A stretch of 64,000 bases of DNA from assembly GCA_020831485.1 (NCBI GenBank), contig JAFIGG010000002.1, positions 1 through 64,000 of the forward strand. The letters run 5' to 3'. Under the pieces are notes generated by a model. The model made no database searches, was not told the DNA's origin, and saw nothing but the letters and a program-made list of their open reading frames with translations. Below are positions 52,222-61,549 of the stretch, piece by piece (positions within the stretch are counted from its first letter, which is position 1; each line of letters begins with the position of its first letter). The translations under genes and the position numbers were made by a program. Source of the stretch: Opitutales bacterium. GTDB taxonomy: Bacteria; Verrucomicrobiota; Verrucomicrobiia; Opitutales; Oceanipulchritudinaceae.

Positions 52222-53034
52222 ATGAAAAAGGGAATACTAATATTGAGCTGCGCCGGATTCGTCTGCGCATCGTATTTGAGTGCTAGCATACTCCACCATT
52301 GGAGTTTTGATGAGGCGATGGGGACAAACATTACGGATACCGTTAATTCGGCATCCCCTGGCGCTAACTGGAGCGATTGGAATGGCGACTCCGATGTGAC
52401 CGACATTTCAGGAACCACTACAGGAAACGGTTCGCTTCGAATCGAAACAACGGTCGCAGCCAGAGAGTCCCGCGTTCTGGTAGGAAACACAGGTGGAGCC
52501 GACACCTTGTTTCTGCGGACAAGAATTAACAGTTGGGAAATGACGGATACCGCGCAGATCAGGCTAGGTTTCATGAACAATGACCCCATATTTTCCGGTT
52601 CCAGTATTTATGCCGAAACTCGTTTTAACCTGCTCGGCGACAATAGTGTGGCTCTCGAGTCAGTGGCACTTGGAGGAGGGACAAGCTCTCCATCGGAAAC
52701 CCTATTCAGCAACATTATGAACCAACCCTTGGACCTGGTTCTGGGCGTGAACACAACGACCAATATGTATACTGTTCACTATCGAATTGGGTCGGACGCA
52801 TGGGTGGAGTTTTACGAAGGTGCACTTTCTTCAGCGCGTGAACCGTTGAACTTCCGGATGTATTACACCGCTGGAAGCGATGGAGAGATCACGATGGACA
52901 TAGACAGTGTCACCTTGAGCACCGTCAACCCGATCCCCGAGCCTCAAACCTATGCACTTATGTTGGGTTTCGCGGCGATTGGTTTTGTCTATCTGCGCCG
53001 CCGTCGCATCGGCCGTAAGACCGATGCAGCTTAA
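52222..53034 (+). CDS. PEP-CTERM protein with beta-sandwich module
   Basis: A 270-residue exported protein. A signal peptide (ILSCAGFVCASYLSASIL) is followed by one module of the same family as in the second cyanophycinase (HHWSFDEAMGTNITDTVNS; a C-terminal VHYRIGSDAWVEFYEG). The end is a PEP-CTERM sorting signal, IPEPQTYALMLGFAAIGFVYLRRRR. A strong Shine-Dalgarno (aaggaaggac) is present. It should be sorted to the envelope or surface by an exosortase, whose gene is not in the window. A binding or anchoring role is inferred. Confidence 0.85.
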   Translation: MKKGILILSCAGFVCASYLSASILHHWSFDEAMGTNITDTVNSASPGANWSDWNGDSDVTDISGTTTGNGSLRIETTVAARESRVLVGNTGGADTLFLRTRINSWEMTDTAQIRLGFMNNDPIFSGSSIYAETRFNLLGDNSVALESVALGGGTSSPSETLFSNIMNQPLDLVLGVNTTTNMYTVHYRIGSDAWVEFYEGALSSAREPLNFRMYYTAGSDGEITMDIDSVTLSTVNPIPEPQTYALMLGFAAIGFVYLRRRRIGRKTDAA

Positions 53035-53075
53035 TCGAGCCCTGCCCTTTCAAACTGCCATTACCGATACCTTTC

Positions 53076-54653
53076 ATGTTAACTAAATCCATCAGATGCC
53101 TCCTTCTGTTCGCCTTGCTGCTCCCAGTCTATGCGGCAAGCGGAAAGATCCTTCACGACTGGCAATTCAATGACCGGCGAGATACACCCCTGTCGGGAAC
53201 CCTGAATACTGCCTCCCGCTTCACCAACTGGGATGGCAATTTGGCGAATTCCAGAGCAACTGGTGACGGCTTATTCCGGATTCGTCGGGATGGTGGCGGT
53301 AATAACAGGCGGTTTGATTTGGGCAACACGGGAGACGCAGACGAATTCTTTCTGGTCGTTGAGATCGCCGGTTGGAACTTCACGAACACCCAGGGCCGCA
53401 ATCCAAATATCCGCTTTGAGTTCATGAACGAGCCTGCCCGGACTAATACCACCGAGACCACTGCTGGAATGCGGCTGGAAAGGATGCCAAATGGCTTGGT
53501 TTCAATGCAGGGATTTGCCTCCGGTACAGCCGCACCTGGTGGGCAGGCAAGCGATCCGAGGCCTCTGTTTAACTCATACATGAATCAGAAGCTGACGATG
53601 GTGACATCCTACAGCAAAAGCTTGAACCAGTATGTAGTGCACTTCCGTGTGGGTGACGGGCCTTGGTACGAATTCTTCCGAGGGCATACGAGTGGCGTCC
53701 GGGATGCTAAATCCGTTCGTATGCGCGTGTTCGGAGACTTCGATGGGGGCGGTCGCAATTACTTCAATATAGAACGCCTGTATGTATCAACTGAGTTTCC
53801 AAAGGACGCGCCCATCAGTCGTGAGCGACTCTGGCGCGAGGTTCAGGAAGAACAGCTCGACAAGTTCGTTTTTTCTCCCTCGGAGGGAGTAGAGATGGAT
53901 ATCTACTACTATACACCAGAGAACCTCACACCCGAGAGCCCTGTGGTGATGGTATTACATGGAGTGAATCGCGATGCAGACAGGTATTTGAGGCAGTGGC
54001 GATCGCTGGCCGCAGAGTACGGTTTTCTCCTGATCGTGCCTGAATTCAGTCAGGACAATTTCCCTGGCGACAGAGGCTATATCATGGGAAAAGTATTTGA
54101 TAGCGATGGAGAGAGAAATCCTAGGGAGACCTGGGCCTATTCTGCTCTCGAACCATTGTTTGATGAGGTTCTGGATCGCTTTGAAAACAGCAATGAGGGC
54201 TACTATCTCTACGGCCACTCGGCTGGCTCCCAGTTTGTTCACCGGATGAATTATTTTGTCCCGGATGCACGCTTTATCCATGCCGTCTCCGCAAATGCCG
54301 GTTGGTACACCCTGCCCACACACGAAATCGATTTCCCGTATGGTCTGAACAATACGGGAGTTTCCGAAGAGGAGCTTAAGCATGCGCTGAGCCAGCCCAT
54401 GCTGATTCTGTTGGGTGAAGAAGATAACGATCCAAATCATCGCCATTTGAGACGGGCACCCGAAGCAATGGAACAAGGAGCACATCGTTTTGCCCGTGGT
54501 AACAACTATTACAAGCGGGGCCAGGAAGCCGCAGAGGAACTTGGGGTCGAATTCGGCTGGCAGATTCAGACAGTTCCGGGTGTGGCCCACAACAATGCGC
54601 ACATGGCCGTCGAGGCTGCTGCATTTCTATTTAAAAACAAAAATGAAAATTAG
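53076..54653 (+). CDS. exported module plus alpha/beta hydrolase (paralogue 2)
   Basis: A 525-residue secreted protein. A signal peptide (LLLFALLLPVYAASG) leads into an N-terminal beta-sandwich module at about residues 25-245 (LHDWQFNDRRDTPLSG; NFTNTQGRNPNIRFEFMN). A C-terminal alpha/beta hydrolase covers about residues 255-520 with Ser382 in YGHSAGSQFVHRM, MVLHGVNRDADRYLRQW and VPGVAHNNAHM. The hydrolase part matches paralogue 1 nearly motif for motif. The stop overlaps the next gene by 11 bp. Confidence 0.85.
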   Translation: MLTKSIRCLLLFALLLPVYAASGKILHDWQFNDRRDTPLSGTLNTASRFTNWDGNLANSRATGDGLFRIRRDGGGNNRRFDLGNTGDADEFFLVVEIAGWNFTNTQGRNPNIRFEFMNEPARTNTTETTAGMRLERMPNGLVSMQGFASGTAAPGGQASDPRPLFNSYMNQKLTMVTSYSKSLNQYVVHFRVGDGPWYEFFRGHTSGVRDAKSVRMRVFGDFDGGGRNYFNIERLYVSTEFPKDAPISRERLWREVQEEQLDKFVFSPSEGVEMDIYYYTPENLTPESPVVMVLHGVNRDADRYLRQWRSLAAEYGFLLIVPEFSQDNFPGDRGYIMGKVFDSDGERNPRETWAYSALEPLFDEVLDRFENSNEGYYLYGHSAGSQFVHRMNYFVPDARFIHAVSANAGWYTLPTHEIDFPYGLNNTGVSEEELKHALSQPMLILLGEEDNDPNHRHLRRAPEAMEQGAHRFARGNNYYKRGQEAAEELGVEFGWQIQTVPGVAHNNAHMAVEAAAFLFKNKNEN

Positions 54654-56415
54654 GTTCTATTTCAGCGTTCTATTGGCCCTGCAACTGCCGCTTTTGGCAG
54701 GTGCTATTAGCCAGGGTGTTGACAGCTACATCTTCAATCCACCGGGTCATCCGGACAAAGATGTACCTGTCTGGACCTATCGTCCACCAGGCCTTTCATT
54801 GGATGCGCCCATTGTTTTTGTCTGTCATGGCACGAATCGAAATGGCGAGACTTACCGGAACAATTGGATACAGGAGGCCAACGAGCTCCGATTCATCCTG
54901 ATTGTTCCTGAATTCACTTCCGACGCGTTCCCCGGCTCACGACGTTACAACCAAGGGTATATGCTAACTTTAGGCGGCGACCCCATTCCCAGGGAGCAGT
55001 GGTCGACCCAGGTCATTGAAGATCTGTTCGATGATGTTGTTTCCCGAACCGAGGGAGGCCAGGAACACTATTATTTATACGGACACTCGGCTGGTGGACA
55101 ATTTGTGCAACGATTGCTGTTCTTTCTCCCTGACATCCGGGTGGCAAAGGCAGTCATTGCAAACCCCGGCTGGTATACCGTAGCCGACACGGCGATTGAA
55201 TACCCTTTCGGGTTGGACAACAGTCCATTTGATTTGGAACTACTGGGAGAAAGATTGGGCGAAGGCCACGCCCTGCTGCTTTCTGAAAACGACAACGATC
55301 CCAATGCAAACTCACTGAACCGTAGTCCTGAAGCGGACGCCCAGGGCACCAACCGTTTTGACCGGGGCCTGTTCTTTCATGCACATACCGGGGAATTCGC
55401 GCAGTCCAATGATTTCGACTTCAATTGGAGCCTCGCTTTTGCACCCAATATCGCGCACTCAAACTCGGACGTATCTCCTTATGCCGCACGCCTGCTATTC
55501 AGTGACTGGAAGCAAGTTGGTGCCTATCTTTACAACGGAGATGGCTCGGAGATCACCCAGGACTTCTCAAGGGGCCTTCCAGCATCGACCAACAACAATA
55601 ATGAATGGATTGATAACGAAACCTTCCCGGGTTGGTATATAGAGTTTGCTGAGACTGGAGTTCCGGAAACATACCGCATCAACCACCTGACAACTGCGGG
55701 AAGTGTCCAACAATGGAGGGCAAACGAGACGGCAACAGAGGGCTTTATAGGCGGTCGGGCTAGCGACACAAGCGGTGATATCCACTATGCCCTGCGCATT
55801 ACGAACAACAGCGGCCAGGCTCTGAATCGATTCACCTTGAGCTACACGGGAGTTCAGTTCCGCAACAGCAACTCAGGCGTTCAGAATACAATTGAGGTCG
55901 ATTGGAAGACTGGGCCGGTTTCCTCCATTGCCCATGATGAAGGTTGGGTTGCGGTTCCTGAACTCACATTCAATGCACCTCACGTGGGAGATGGGGAGAG
56001 TTCCGCGGTGAACGTGGATCCCTACGATTCGAATAATCGAATCGCCCTTGGGCCTTTGACGATTGAAGACGTTCTATGGTTGCCAGGCGAATCGCTCTGG
56101 CTGCGTTGGACGGATGAAAATGCACCTGGGGTCGACCATGGTATTGGAATCGATTCGGTCCAGTTTTCCGCCTTGAGAACTGAGTTTGACCCAGGGCTCT
56201 CGCTAGAGCTGATGGCCGTTGCGATTGGTGATTCCGAAATTCGCTTGGCGCTCGGCGAGTCCGAACTCGGATTCTTCTATCAGTTGCAGGCCAGCTCGTC
56301 GCTGGACCAATGGGAAGACCTGGGAGAACCGGCTGTTGGAAACGGCCCATTGGAGTGGATCGTTGAGGCCGACGAAGACAGCAAGTTCTACCGCATTTAT
56401 CGCTATCAACCTTAA
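54643..56415 (+). CDS. exported alpha/beta hydrolase with C-terminal domains (paralogue 3)
   Basis: A 590-residue secreted protein; the start at 54643 gives the signal peptide MKIRFYFSVLLALQLPLLAG. The hydrolase domain (about residues 20-290) has VFVCHGTNRNGETYRNNW, Ser149 in YGHSAGGQFVQRL and LSENDNDPNAN; the His is likely the one in PNIAHSNSD. Then a beta-rich domain (about 300-520) and a C-terminal FYQLQASSSLDQWEDLGE repeat of a kind frequent in secreted verrucomicrobial proteins. It is the most divergent of the three paralogues. No PEP-CTERM tail. Confidence 0.83.
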   Translation: MKIRFYFSVLLALQLPLLAGAISQGVDSYIFNPPGHPDKDVPVWTYRPPGLSLDAPIVFVCHGTNRNGETYRNNWIQEANELRFILIVPEFTSDAFPGSRRYNQGYMLTLGGDPIPREQWSTQVIEDLFDDVVSRTEGGQEHYYLYGHSAGGQFVQRLLFFLPDIRVAKAVIANPGWYTVADTAIEYPFGLDNSPFDLELLGERLGEGHALLLSENDNDPNANSLNRSPEADAQGTNRFDRGLFFHAHTGEFAQSNDFDFNWSLAFAPNIAHSNSDVSPYAARLLFSDWKQVGAYLYNGDGSEITQDFSRGLPASTNNNNEWIDNETFPGWYIEFAETGVPETYRINHLTTAGSVQQWRANETATEGFIGGRASDTSGDIHYALRITNNSGQALNRFTLSYTGVQFRNSNSGVQNTIEVDWKTGPVSSIAHDEGWVAVPELTFNAPHVGDGESSAVNVDPYDSNNRIALGPLTIEDVLWLPGESLWLRWTDENAPGVDHGIGIDSVQFSALRTEFDPGLSLELMAVAIGDSEIRLALGESELGFFYQLQASSSLDQWEDLGEPAVGNGPLEWIVEADEDSKFYRIYRYQP

Positions 56416-56432
56416 TCAAGCTACACCTTATT

Positions 56433-57584
56433 ATGAAACTTAGAAATATCAATTTCTTCATTGCGGCCAGTTGTGGCTTTGCATTCGCAAACCTTGCTAC
56501 AGCCGGTGAAACCATCGTTCTTCTGGGCGGTGATACGGACTTTGCCGAAAGCTATATGCCCCGTGATGAGAGAATCTTGGCTAATGGCTATGATTATGGC
56601 TTAGAGAAGCTCAAGCCGTTTTTGCAACGCGCCGACCACCGGATCATCAACCTGGAAGTTCCGATCGTGGATCCGAAACTGTTCCCTAGCCCTTTTGAAG
56701 GAGATAAAGGCTATATTCACTGGGGCGATCCCAGAGAAGTGCCAGCTGCTCTTGCCCGTCATAACATTGAAGCCGTGAGTCTTGGTAATAATCACACTCT
56801 CGACCATGGCCTCGAGGGATTGATCAGTACCTTGCTTTTACTTGAGCGCCAGGACATTGCCGTCTTTGGTGCTGGGCTCGATCAAGAGGAAGCTGACCGG
56901 CCCTACGAAGTCGACCTTGATGTCGGTGGCGAGCCGCTCCGCCTCGCGGTTTTTGGTCCCTTTGAATACCGCCAGGTATATGAGGACAAATACAAGTGGT
57001 ATGCGAAGCCGGATTATCCGGGATCCTCCGCAATACACGATGATGGTGAACCCATTGCTTCTGCGATCAGGGACTACAAAAAGATCAATCCGGATGCCTT
57101 TGTGATCGCCTACCCTCACTGGGGCAATAATTACGTCTGGCGCAACGAACAGCAGCGCTCCCAGGCCGAAGCCCTCGTCGCAGCCGGTGCTGACCTAATC
57201 GTTGGTCACGGTGCTCACTGCCTCCAGGATATCGAGAAAATTGATGACACCTGGGTCGTCTACAGTCTCGGCAATTTTCTCTTCAATACACCTGGCCGCT
57301 TTGCCCTGTTCGAAGAAGAGCGCGGAATTCTTCCCTACGGCTTGGTGGGAATGCTGCATTTCGAACGGAATTCCGACGCCCTGGAAGCAAAAATCCGTCT
57401 GTATCCAATTTACTCCAATAACCGTATTACCGAGTATCAACCCTATCCTGTTTCAAAGGAGTCCTTCGAGGAAGCCTATGCGAAGGTTGTTGAACTCGCA
57501 TCTAAAGCACCAGGCGACTTCGCCAACTCCATTCTTCGAGGCGAAGATGACCTGGGCTTCTATATCGAACTGAACCTAGACTAA
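56433..57584 (+). CDS. CapA-like exported protein
   Basis: A 383-residue protein with signal peptide (FFIAASCGFAFANLATAG) and a CapA/PgsA-type metallophosphatase-like fold. Motifs seen are VLLGGDTDFAES, NLEVPIVD, VSLGNNHTLDHG, AYPHWGNNYVW, IVGHGAHCLQD, VVYSLGNFLFN. CapA proteins are tied to poly-gamma-glutamate synthesis and are related to enzymes that act on phosphoryl or amide bonds. Here there are no capB/capC genes, so capsule synthesis is unlikely; a role in handling a polyamide is possible. Confidence 0.85.
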   Translation: MKLRNINFFIAASCGFAFANLATAGETIVLLGGDTDFAESYMPRDERILANGYDYGLEKLKPFLQRADHRIINLEVPIVDPKLFPSPFEGDKGYIHWGDPREVPAALARHNIEAVSLGNNHTLDHGLEGLISTLLLLERQDIAVFGAGLDQEEADRPYEVDLDVGGEPLRLAVFGPFEYRQVYEDKYKWYAKPDYPGSSAIHDDGEPIASAIRDYKKINPDAFVIAYPHWGNNYVWRNEQQRSQAEALVAAGADLIVGHGAHCLQDIEKIDDTWVVYSLGNFLFNTPGRFALFEEERGILPYGLVGMLHFERNSDALEAKIRLYPIYSNNRITEYQPYPVSKESFEEAYAKVVELASKAPGDFANSILRGEDDLGFYIELNLD

Positions 57585-57605
57585 ACCACAATCACCTTAC
57601 GAAAT

Positions 57606-59324
57606 ATGAAACTTTTGAATAAAATTATAACTACGGCCGGGATCGCTCTTGCGACCTTAACGGCCCAAGCCATTGAGCTCCATGACTGGCAGTTCAATGA
57701 TGTTGCCGGAACGACTGTTTCGGGCGCTGTAAATCAAGGCCTGCATGGCACTTTCTGGGATGGCAACATTGCAGACTCAACTACTACCGGTGAGGGGACC
57801 CTTCGCATCCAGCGCACCGGAGGTCTAGTTAGCCGTCGTGCAGACGTTGGTGACAACCAAGCTTCCGCTGAACTTCACATGACGATCGTCATTGCGGGAT
57901 GGAACCTCACAGATCCAGTCGATGATAGTGTCGGACAACCACGCCTACGTTTTGAATTCTTGAACGGATTCGCAGCAGATGCACCAACTGCAGTCACAGC
58001 CAGTGTGCGATTTGAGCGATTCAGCAATGGAGAAGTTGCTCTCCAGGCATATGCGAGAGGAACTGCCGCCCCAGGATACGAGGAAAGCGACATGATCCCT
58101 CTCTTCTCCTCTGTTCAAGAAGAGCCGGTCACAATTCAAATTAGCTACAATCGTCTCAGCCACTTCTATACAGTTAACTATAAGGTCGGAGATGATGAGT
58201 TCACCCAATTGTTCACTGGCACCACCAGTGGGCTCCGTGATGCCGAGTCAATTCGCCTGGCCGTACAAGGCGATTTTCTAGGAGACGGAACAGGTTATCT
58301 GGACATTGACCGCTTCGCCGTATCCACAGAGGTGCCGATTTCCGAACCTGATGGCCCGGATGAAGAGCCCGAACCCTTCTTTGGAATCCTTCACGAATGG
58401 ATCTTCGACGAGGCTGAAGGAACAGCGTTGGAAGACACTGTGAACATTGCCAACCCTGATGTCCCCTGGGACGGAAACCTTGCTGACTCAGCGACCACCG
58501 GAGAAGGGATCTTCCGTATTCAGCGGGATGGAGGCCTCACAAGTCGTCGGATCGACGTCGGCACTACTTTTGGCGCGGAATACGTCTACTATGCAATTGA
58601 ATCTGCTGGTTGGGATTTTAGTTCAGTCTCTTCCTCTGACAGCCAACCACACCTTCGCTTCGAGCTTCTGAACGGACTGGCCGAAAGCGGAACAACAGCC
58701 ATCACTGCTGGCATGCGTCTCAACCGTTTGGAAAATGGTGACATAACCCTGCAGGCGCTGGCTAGTGGATCAGCTGAAACGATCGGAGTTGGAACTGACG
58801 AAATCGTGGTTTTTGACTCAGTTCAGGAAGAGCCAGTAAAACTGATCCTCGAGTACAACCGCCTCGAGCACTGGTATCGGATCTGGTATCGGGTCGGTAA
58901 CGGCGAGTTGATCGAATTCTTTGAGGGAACAACCAGCAACCTGCGTGATGCCATATCCTTGCGCATGGCAGTTCGTGGTAATTTTGCCGGCACAGGCGAC
59001 GGATACTTTGATCTGGATCGCGTGTTGGTTGCGAACGATTACCCATACGAAGCCGACCCTGTCAGCCCTTGGGAAGGAATCGAAACCATTGCCGGCTCCG
59101 ATTTCAAATTGACGTCGATCGGCGGCATCATGGACACCAACTATCCTTGGATCTATCATGCTGATCTCCGTTCCTGGGTTTATGTTTCAGCTGACGGGGA
59201 TGAAGGAATCTTTGGCTTCATTCCTGAGCTGGACGTCTGGGTATGGACAACTGTCGATGCAGGCGCCTGGATTTATGTATATGGGGACAATGAGGGATGG
59301 TCCGATTGGGCCTCCCTTAATTAA
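57606..59324 (+). CDS. exported two-module protein with Trp-rich tail
   Basis: A 572-residue secreted protein without an enzyme domain. A signal peptide (AGIALATLTAQAIE) is followed by two copies of the beta-sandwich module, about residues 22-240 (LHDWQFNDVAGTTVSG) and 258-480 (LHEWIFDEAEGTALED). A Pro/Glu linker (EPDGPDEEPEPF) separates them. The last ~75 residues form the same Trp/Tyr-rich tail as in the second cyanophycinase (YPWIYHADLRSWVYV; LDVWVWTTVDAGAWIYV). A polymer-binding or surface protein is the likely role. It is the last gene before two hairpins. Confidence 0.82.
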   Translation: MKLLNKIITTAGIALATLTAQAIELHDWQFNDVAGTTVSGAVNQGLHGTFWDGNIADSTTTGEGTLRIQRTGGLVSRRADVGDNQASAELHMTIVIAGWNLTDPVDDSVGQPRLRFEFLNGFAADAPTAVTASVRFERFSNGEVALQAYARGTAAPGYEESDMIPLFSSVQEEPVTIQISYNRLSHFYTVNYKVGDDEFTQLFTGTTSGLRDAESIRLAVQGDFLGDGTGYLDIDRFAVSTEVPISEPDGPDEEPEPFFGILHEWIFDEAEGTALEDTVNIANPDVPWDGNLADSATTGEGIFRIQRDGGLTSRRIDVGTTFGAEYVYYAIESAGWDFSSVSSSDSQPHLRFELLNGLAESGTTAITAGMRLNRLENGDITLQALASGSAETIGVGTDEIVVFDSVQEEPVKLILEYNRLEHWYRIWYRVGNGELIEFFEGTTSNLRDAISLRMAVRGNFAGTGDGYFDLDRVLVANDYPYEADPVSPWEGIETIAGSDFKLTSIGGIMDTNYPWIYHADLRSWVYVSADGDEGIFGFIPELDVWVWTTVDAGAWIYVYGDNEGWSDWASLN

Positions 59325-59331
59325 GGCATAA

Positions 59332-59380
59332 CCTGTACCCTCTGGGCAGAGGGACAGGACGGATCTATGAGGATAGATCC
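59332..59380 (+). other. two consecutive RNA hairpins between operon genes
   Basis: cctgt(a)ccctct / agagggacagg (59332-59358) is an 11-bp stem with one bulged A and a gggc loop. ggatctat/atagatcc (59361-59368, 59373-59380) is a perfect 8-bp stem with loop gagg. Neither is followed by a T run, so they are not standard terminators. They lie in the only sizeable gap (141 bp) of the plus-strand row and could be mRNA-processing or 3'-stability structures. Confidence 0.6.
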
Positions 59381-59465
59381 ACAACAAATCGTCGTTTGCG
59401 GAATGCCCGATCCCATTTGGTATGGGGCCCGCAGACTTCGTTCTTGAATTTCCAACATAGCAAAC

Positions 59466-61514
59466 GTGAAGCAATTACTTGCAGTTACTCTTGGTGTGCT
59501 GATCTTTTATGTATCGGCAGCTTCGGAATCCCAGGGCAGCCGTCCTTTTCAGGCAGAAGATATTTTTCGCCTGGAATACGCCGATAACCCCCGGATCTCT
59601 CCAAATGGGGAGAAGGTCGTTTATCTGCGAAAGACAAATGATATTATGACGGATCGGGCAAGGCGTGATATCTGGTGCATTGAACTTGAATCGATGAACC
59701 AGTACCCCCTTTTCTCAGATCGACATAACCGTTCCGTTCCCGTCTGGGATCGGCGGAGCGAACGGATCGCATTCGTTTCGAACGCATCCGGAGAAAACCA
59801 TATTTATGTCCATCTATTGAAGGAAAACCGAACGCTGCAAGTTGTCAGGGTTCCGGACCGCGTCCGCAACCTGGAGTGGTCTCCCGACGGCAGCTGGATT
59901 GCCTTCAACATGGATGTCCCTGCCCCTACACGCAATGCCTTCACTCAAAACATCAAACGACCGAATCGACCGGAGGGAGCCCGATGGTCTGCACGGCCCG
60001 TGGTGATTGATCGCGCCCGCTACCAATCCGACGGGAGAGGCATGCTGCCCTCGAGCTATTCCCAGATATTTATTGTATCCGCTGAAGGTGGTGCAAAGCG
60101 GCAACTTACTTTCGCTCAAGAGGATCATCAAAGCAATCTCGCTTGGTCCAAGGACAGTAGCCGGATTATATATTCGGCTCGCACGGGAGAGGACTGGGAA
60201 CTGAGTTTACGGGAATCCAACTTGCATGCAATTGACATCCTTTCGGGTGATATTGAACGACTTACATTTCTAGACGGCTCACAGACACACCCGAAAATCA
60301 GTCCTTCTGGACGCCAGGTGGCTTTTTTGAATGCATCCGGGGATACGGTAGCCTATCGACATACAGAATTAGCCGTTTTGGATCTTGATTCCGGATCGAT
60401 AGTCGAAATACCAAACCTGATCGACCGTTCCATCCGGTCGGCCGAGTGGGATGCTGAAGGCGAACGTTTTGTCATTATGTATGACGACAGAGGCCATCGC
60501 AAGCTGGGCTATCTCTCCTGGGATGGCGAATTGACAGAAATTGTCGGAGATGTTTCCGGTGCGCGTTTGGGTCGGCCCTATCTCAGCGGTGAGTTTTCGG
60601 TGTCCGATAACGGTCTCATAACATACACCCAGGGCGACGCTCATAAACCGGCTGACGTTGCTTTGGTTCGTGATGGGGCCCGACAGCCATTGACTCAATT
60701 AAACAGAAACTTCCTTGATTTCATCGATCTAGGTGAAATCCATGAGTTCGTTTATGATTCGGCTCTCGATGGTGAACAGATTCATGGTTGGTATTTGACA
60801 CCACCTGGCTTCGACCCGGAAATGAAGTATCCATTGATCCTGGAGATTCACGGAGGCCCCCACCTCGCTTACGGGCCGCATTTTTCAGCGGAACACCAGT
60901 TGATGGCTGCCAGAGGTTACGTGGTCTTTTTTAATAATTACCGAGGTTCCAGTTCCTATGGCGAACATTTCGCCATGTTGCTGCAGAACAAATACAATTC
61001 TGTAGATGATTTTACCGATCACATGTCTGGCATAGACGCCATGATTGGCAAAGGCTTTATCGACGAAGAGCAGTTGTTTGTTACAGGTGGTTCCGCCGGT
61101 GGCGCGGCAACGGCTTATGCGGTCGGACTGACGGATCGCTTTCGGGCCGCCGCCGCAGTCAACCCTGTGATCAATTGGACCAGCAAGGTTTTGACTTCTG
61201 ACAGCTACCTTTCGCAGATTCCCAACCAGTTTCCAGGACTTCCCTGGGACGAACATGAACACTACTGGCAGCGTTCCGCCCTGTCCCTTGTGGGCAATGT
61301 CTCCACCCCAACCATGGTCATGGCTGGAGACGCGGACAGGCGCACACCGATTTCCGAAGCGGAACAATACTATCAAGCCCTGAAACTGCGTGGCATCGAT
61401 ACCGCACTAGTGCGTGTTCCGGGGGCTTCGCATGCTATTTCATCCAGGCCATCCCGCATGATTGCGAAAGTCGAACATGTTCTGGCCTGGTTCAAAACCC
61501 ATGGCGGGCGCTGA
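59466..61514 (+). CDS. exported S9 family serine peptidase (prolyl oligopeptidase-like)
   Basis: A 682-residue secreted peptidase starting with GTG. The signal peptide ([17 protein letters not shown]) precedes a WD40-like beta-propeller ([43 protein letters not shown]). The C-terminal catalytic domain has Ser543 in [13 protein letters not shown], Asp in [12 protein letters not shown] and His in VPGASHAIS. It likely cleaves short peptides in the periplasm. It follows the modular genes after a 141-bp gap with hairpins, so it may have its own promoter. Confidence 0.92.
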   Translation: MKQLLAVTLGVLIFYVSAASESQGSRPFQAEDIFRLEYADNPRISPNGEKVVYLRKTNDIMTDRARRDIWCIELESMNQYPLFSDRHNRSVPVWDRRSERIAFVSNASGENHIYVHLLKENRTLQVVRVPDRVRNLEWSPDGSWIAFNMDVPAPTRNAFTQNIKRPNRPEGARWSARPVVIDRARYQSDGRGMLPSSYSQIFIVSAEGGAKRQLTFAQEDHQSNLAWSKDSSRIIYSARTGEDWELSLRESNLHAIDILSGDIERLTFLDGSQTHPKISPSGRQVAFLNASGDTVAYRHTELAVLDLDSGSIVEIPNLIDRSIRSAEWDAEGERFVIMYDDRGHRKLGYLSWDGELTEIVGDVSGARLGRPYLSGEFSVSDNGLITYTQGDAHKPADVALVRDGARQPLTQLNRNFLDFIDLGEIHEFVYDSALDGEQIHGWYLTPPGFDPEMKYPLILEIHGGPHLAYGPHFSAEHQLMAARGYVVFFNNYRGSSSYGEHFAMLLQNKYNSVDDFTDHMSGIDAMIGKGFIDEEQLFVTGGSAGGAATAYAVGLTDRFRAAAAVNPVINWTSKVLTSDSYLSQIPNQFPGLPWDEHEHYWQRSALSLVGNVSTPTMVMAGDADRRTPISEAEQYYQALKLRGIDTALVRVPGASHAISSRPSRMIAKVEHVLAWFKTHGGR

Positions 61515-61549
61515 TTGGCGCCCAGCTTCAATACTTTATCAAACCAAGA

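Noticed and set aside
56433-57584. Poly-gamma-glutamate capsule synthesis
   Set aside because: capB and capC are missing and neighbours are degradative.
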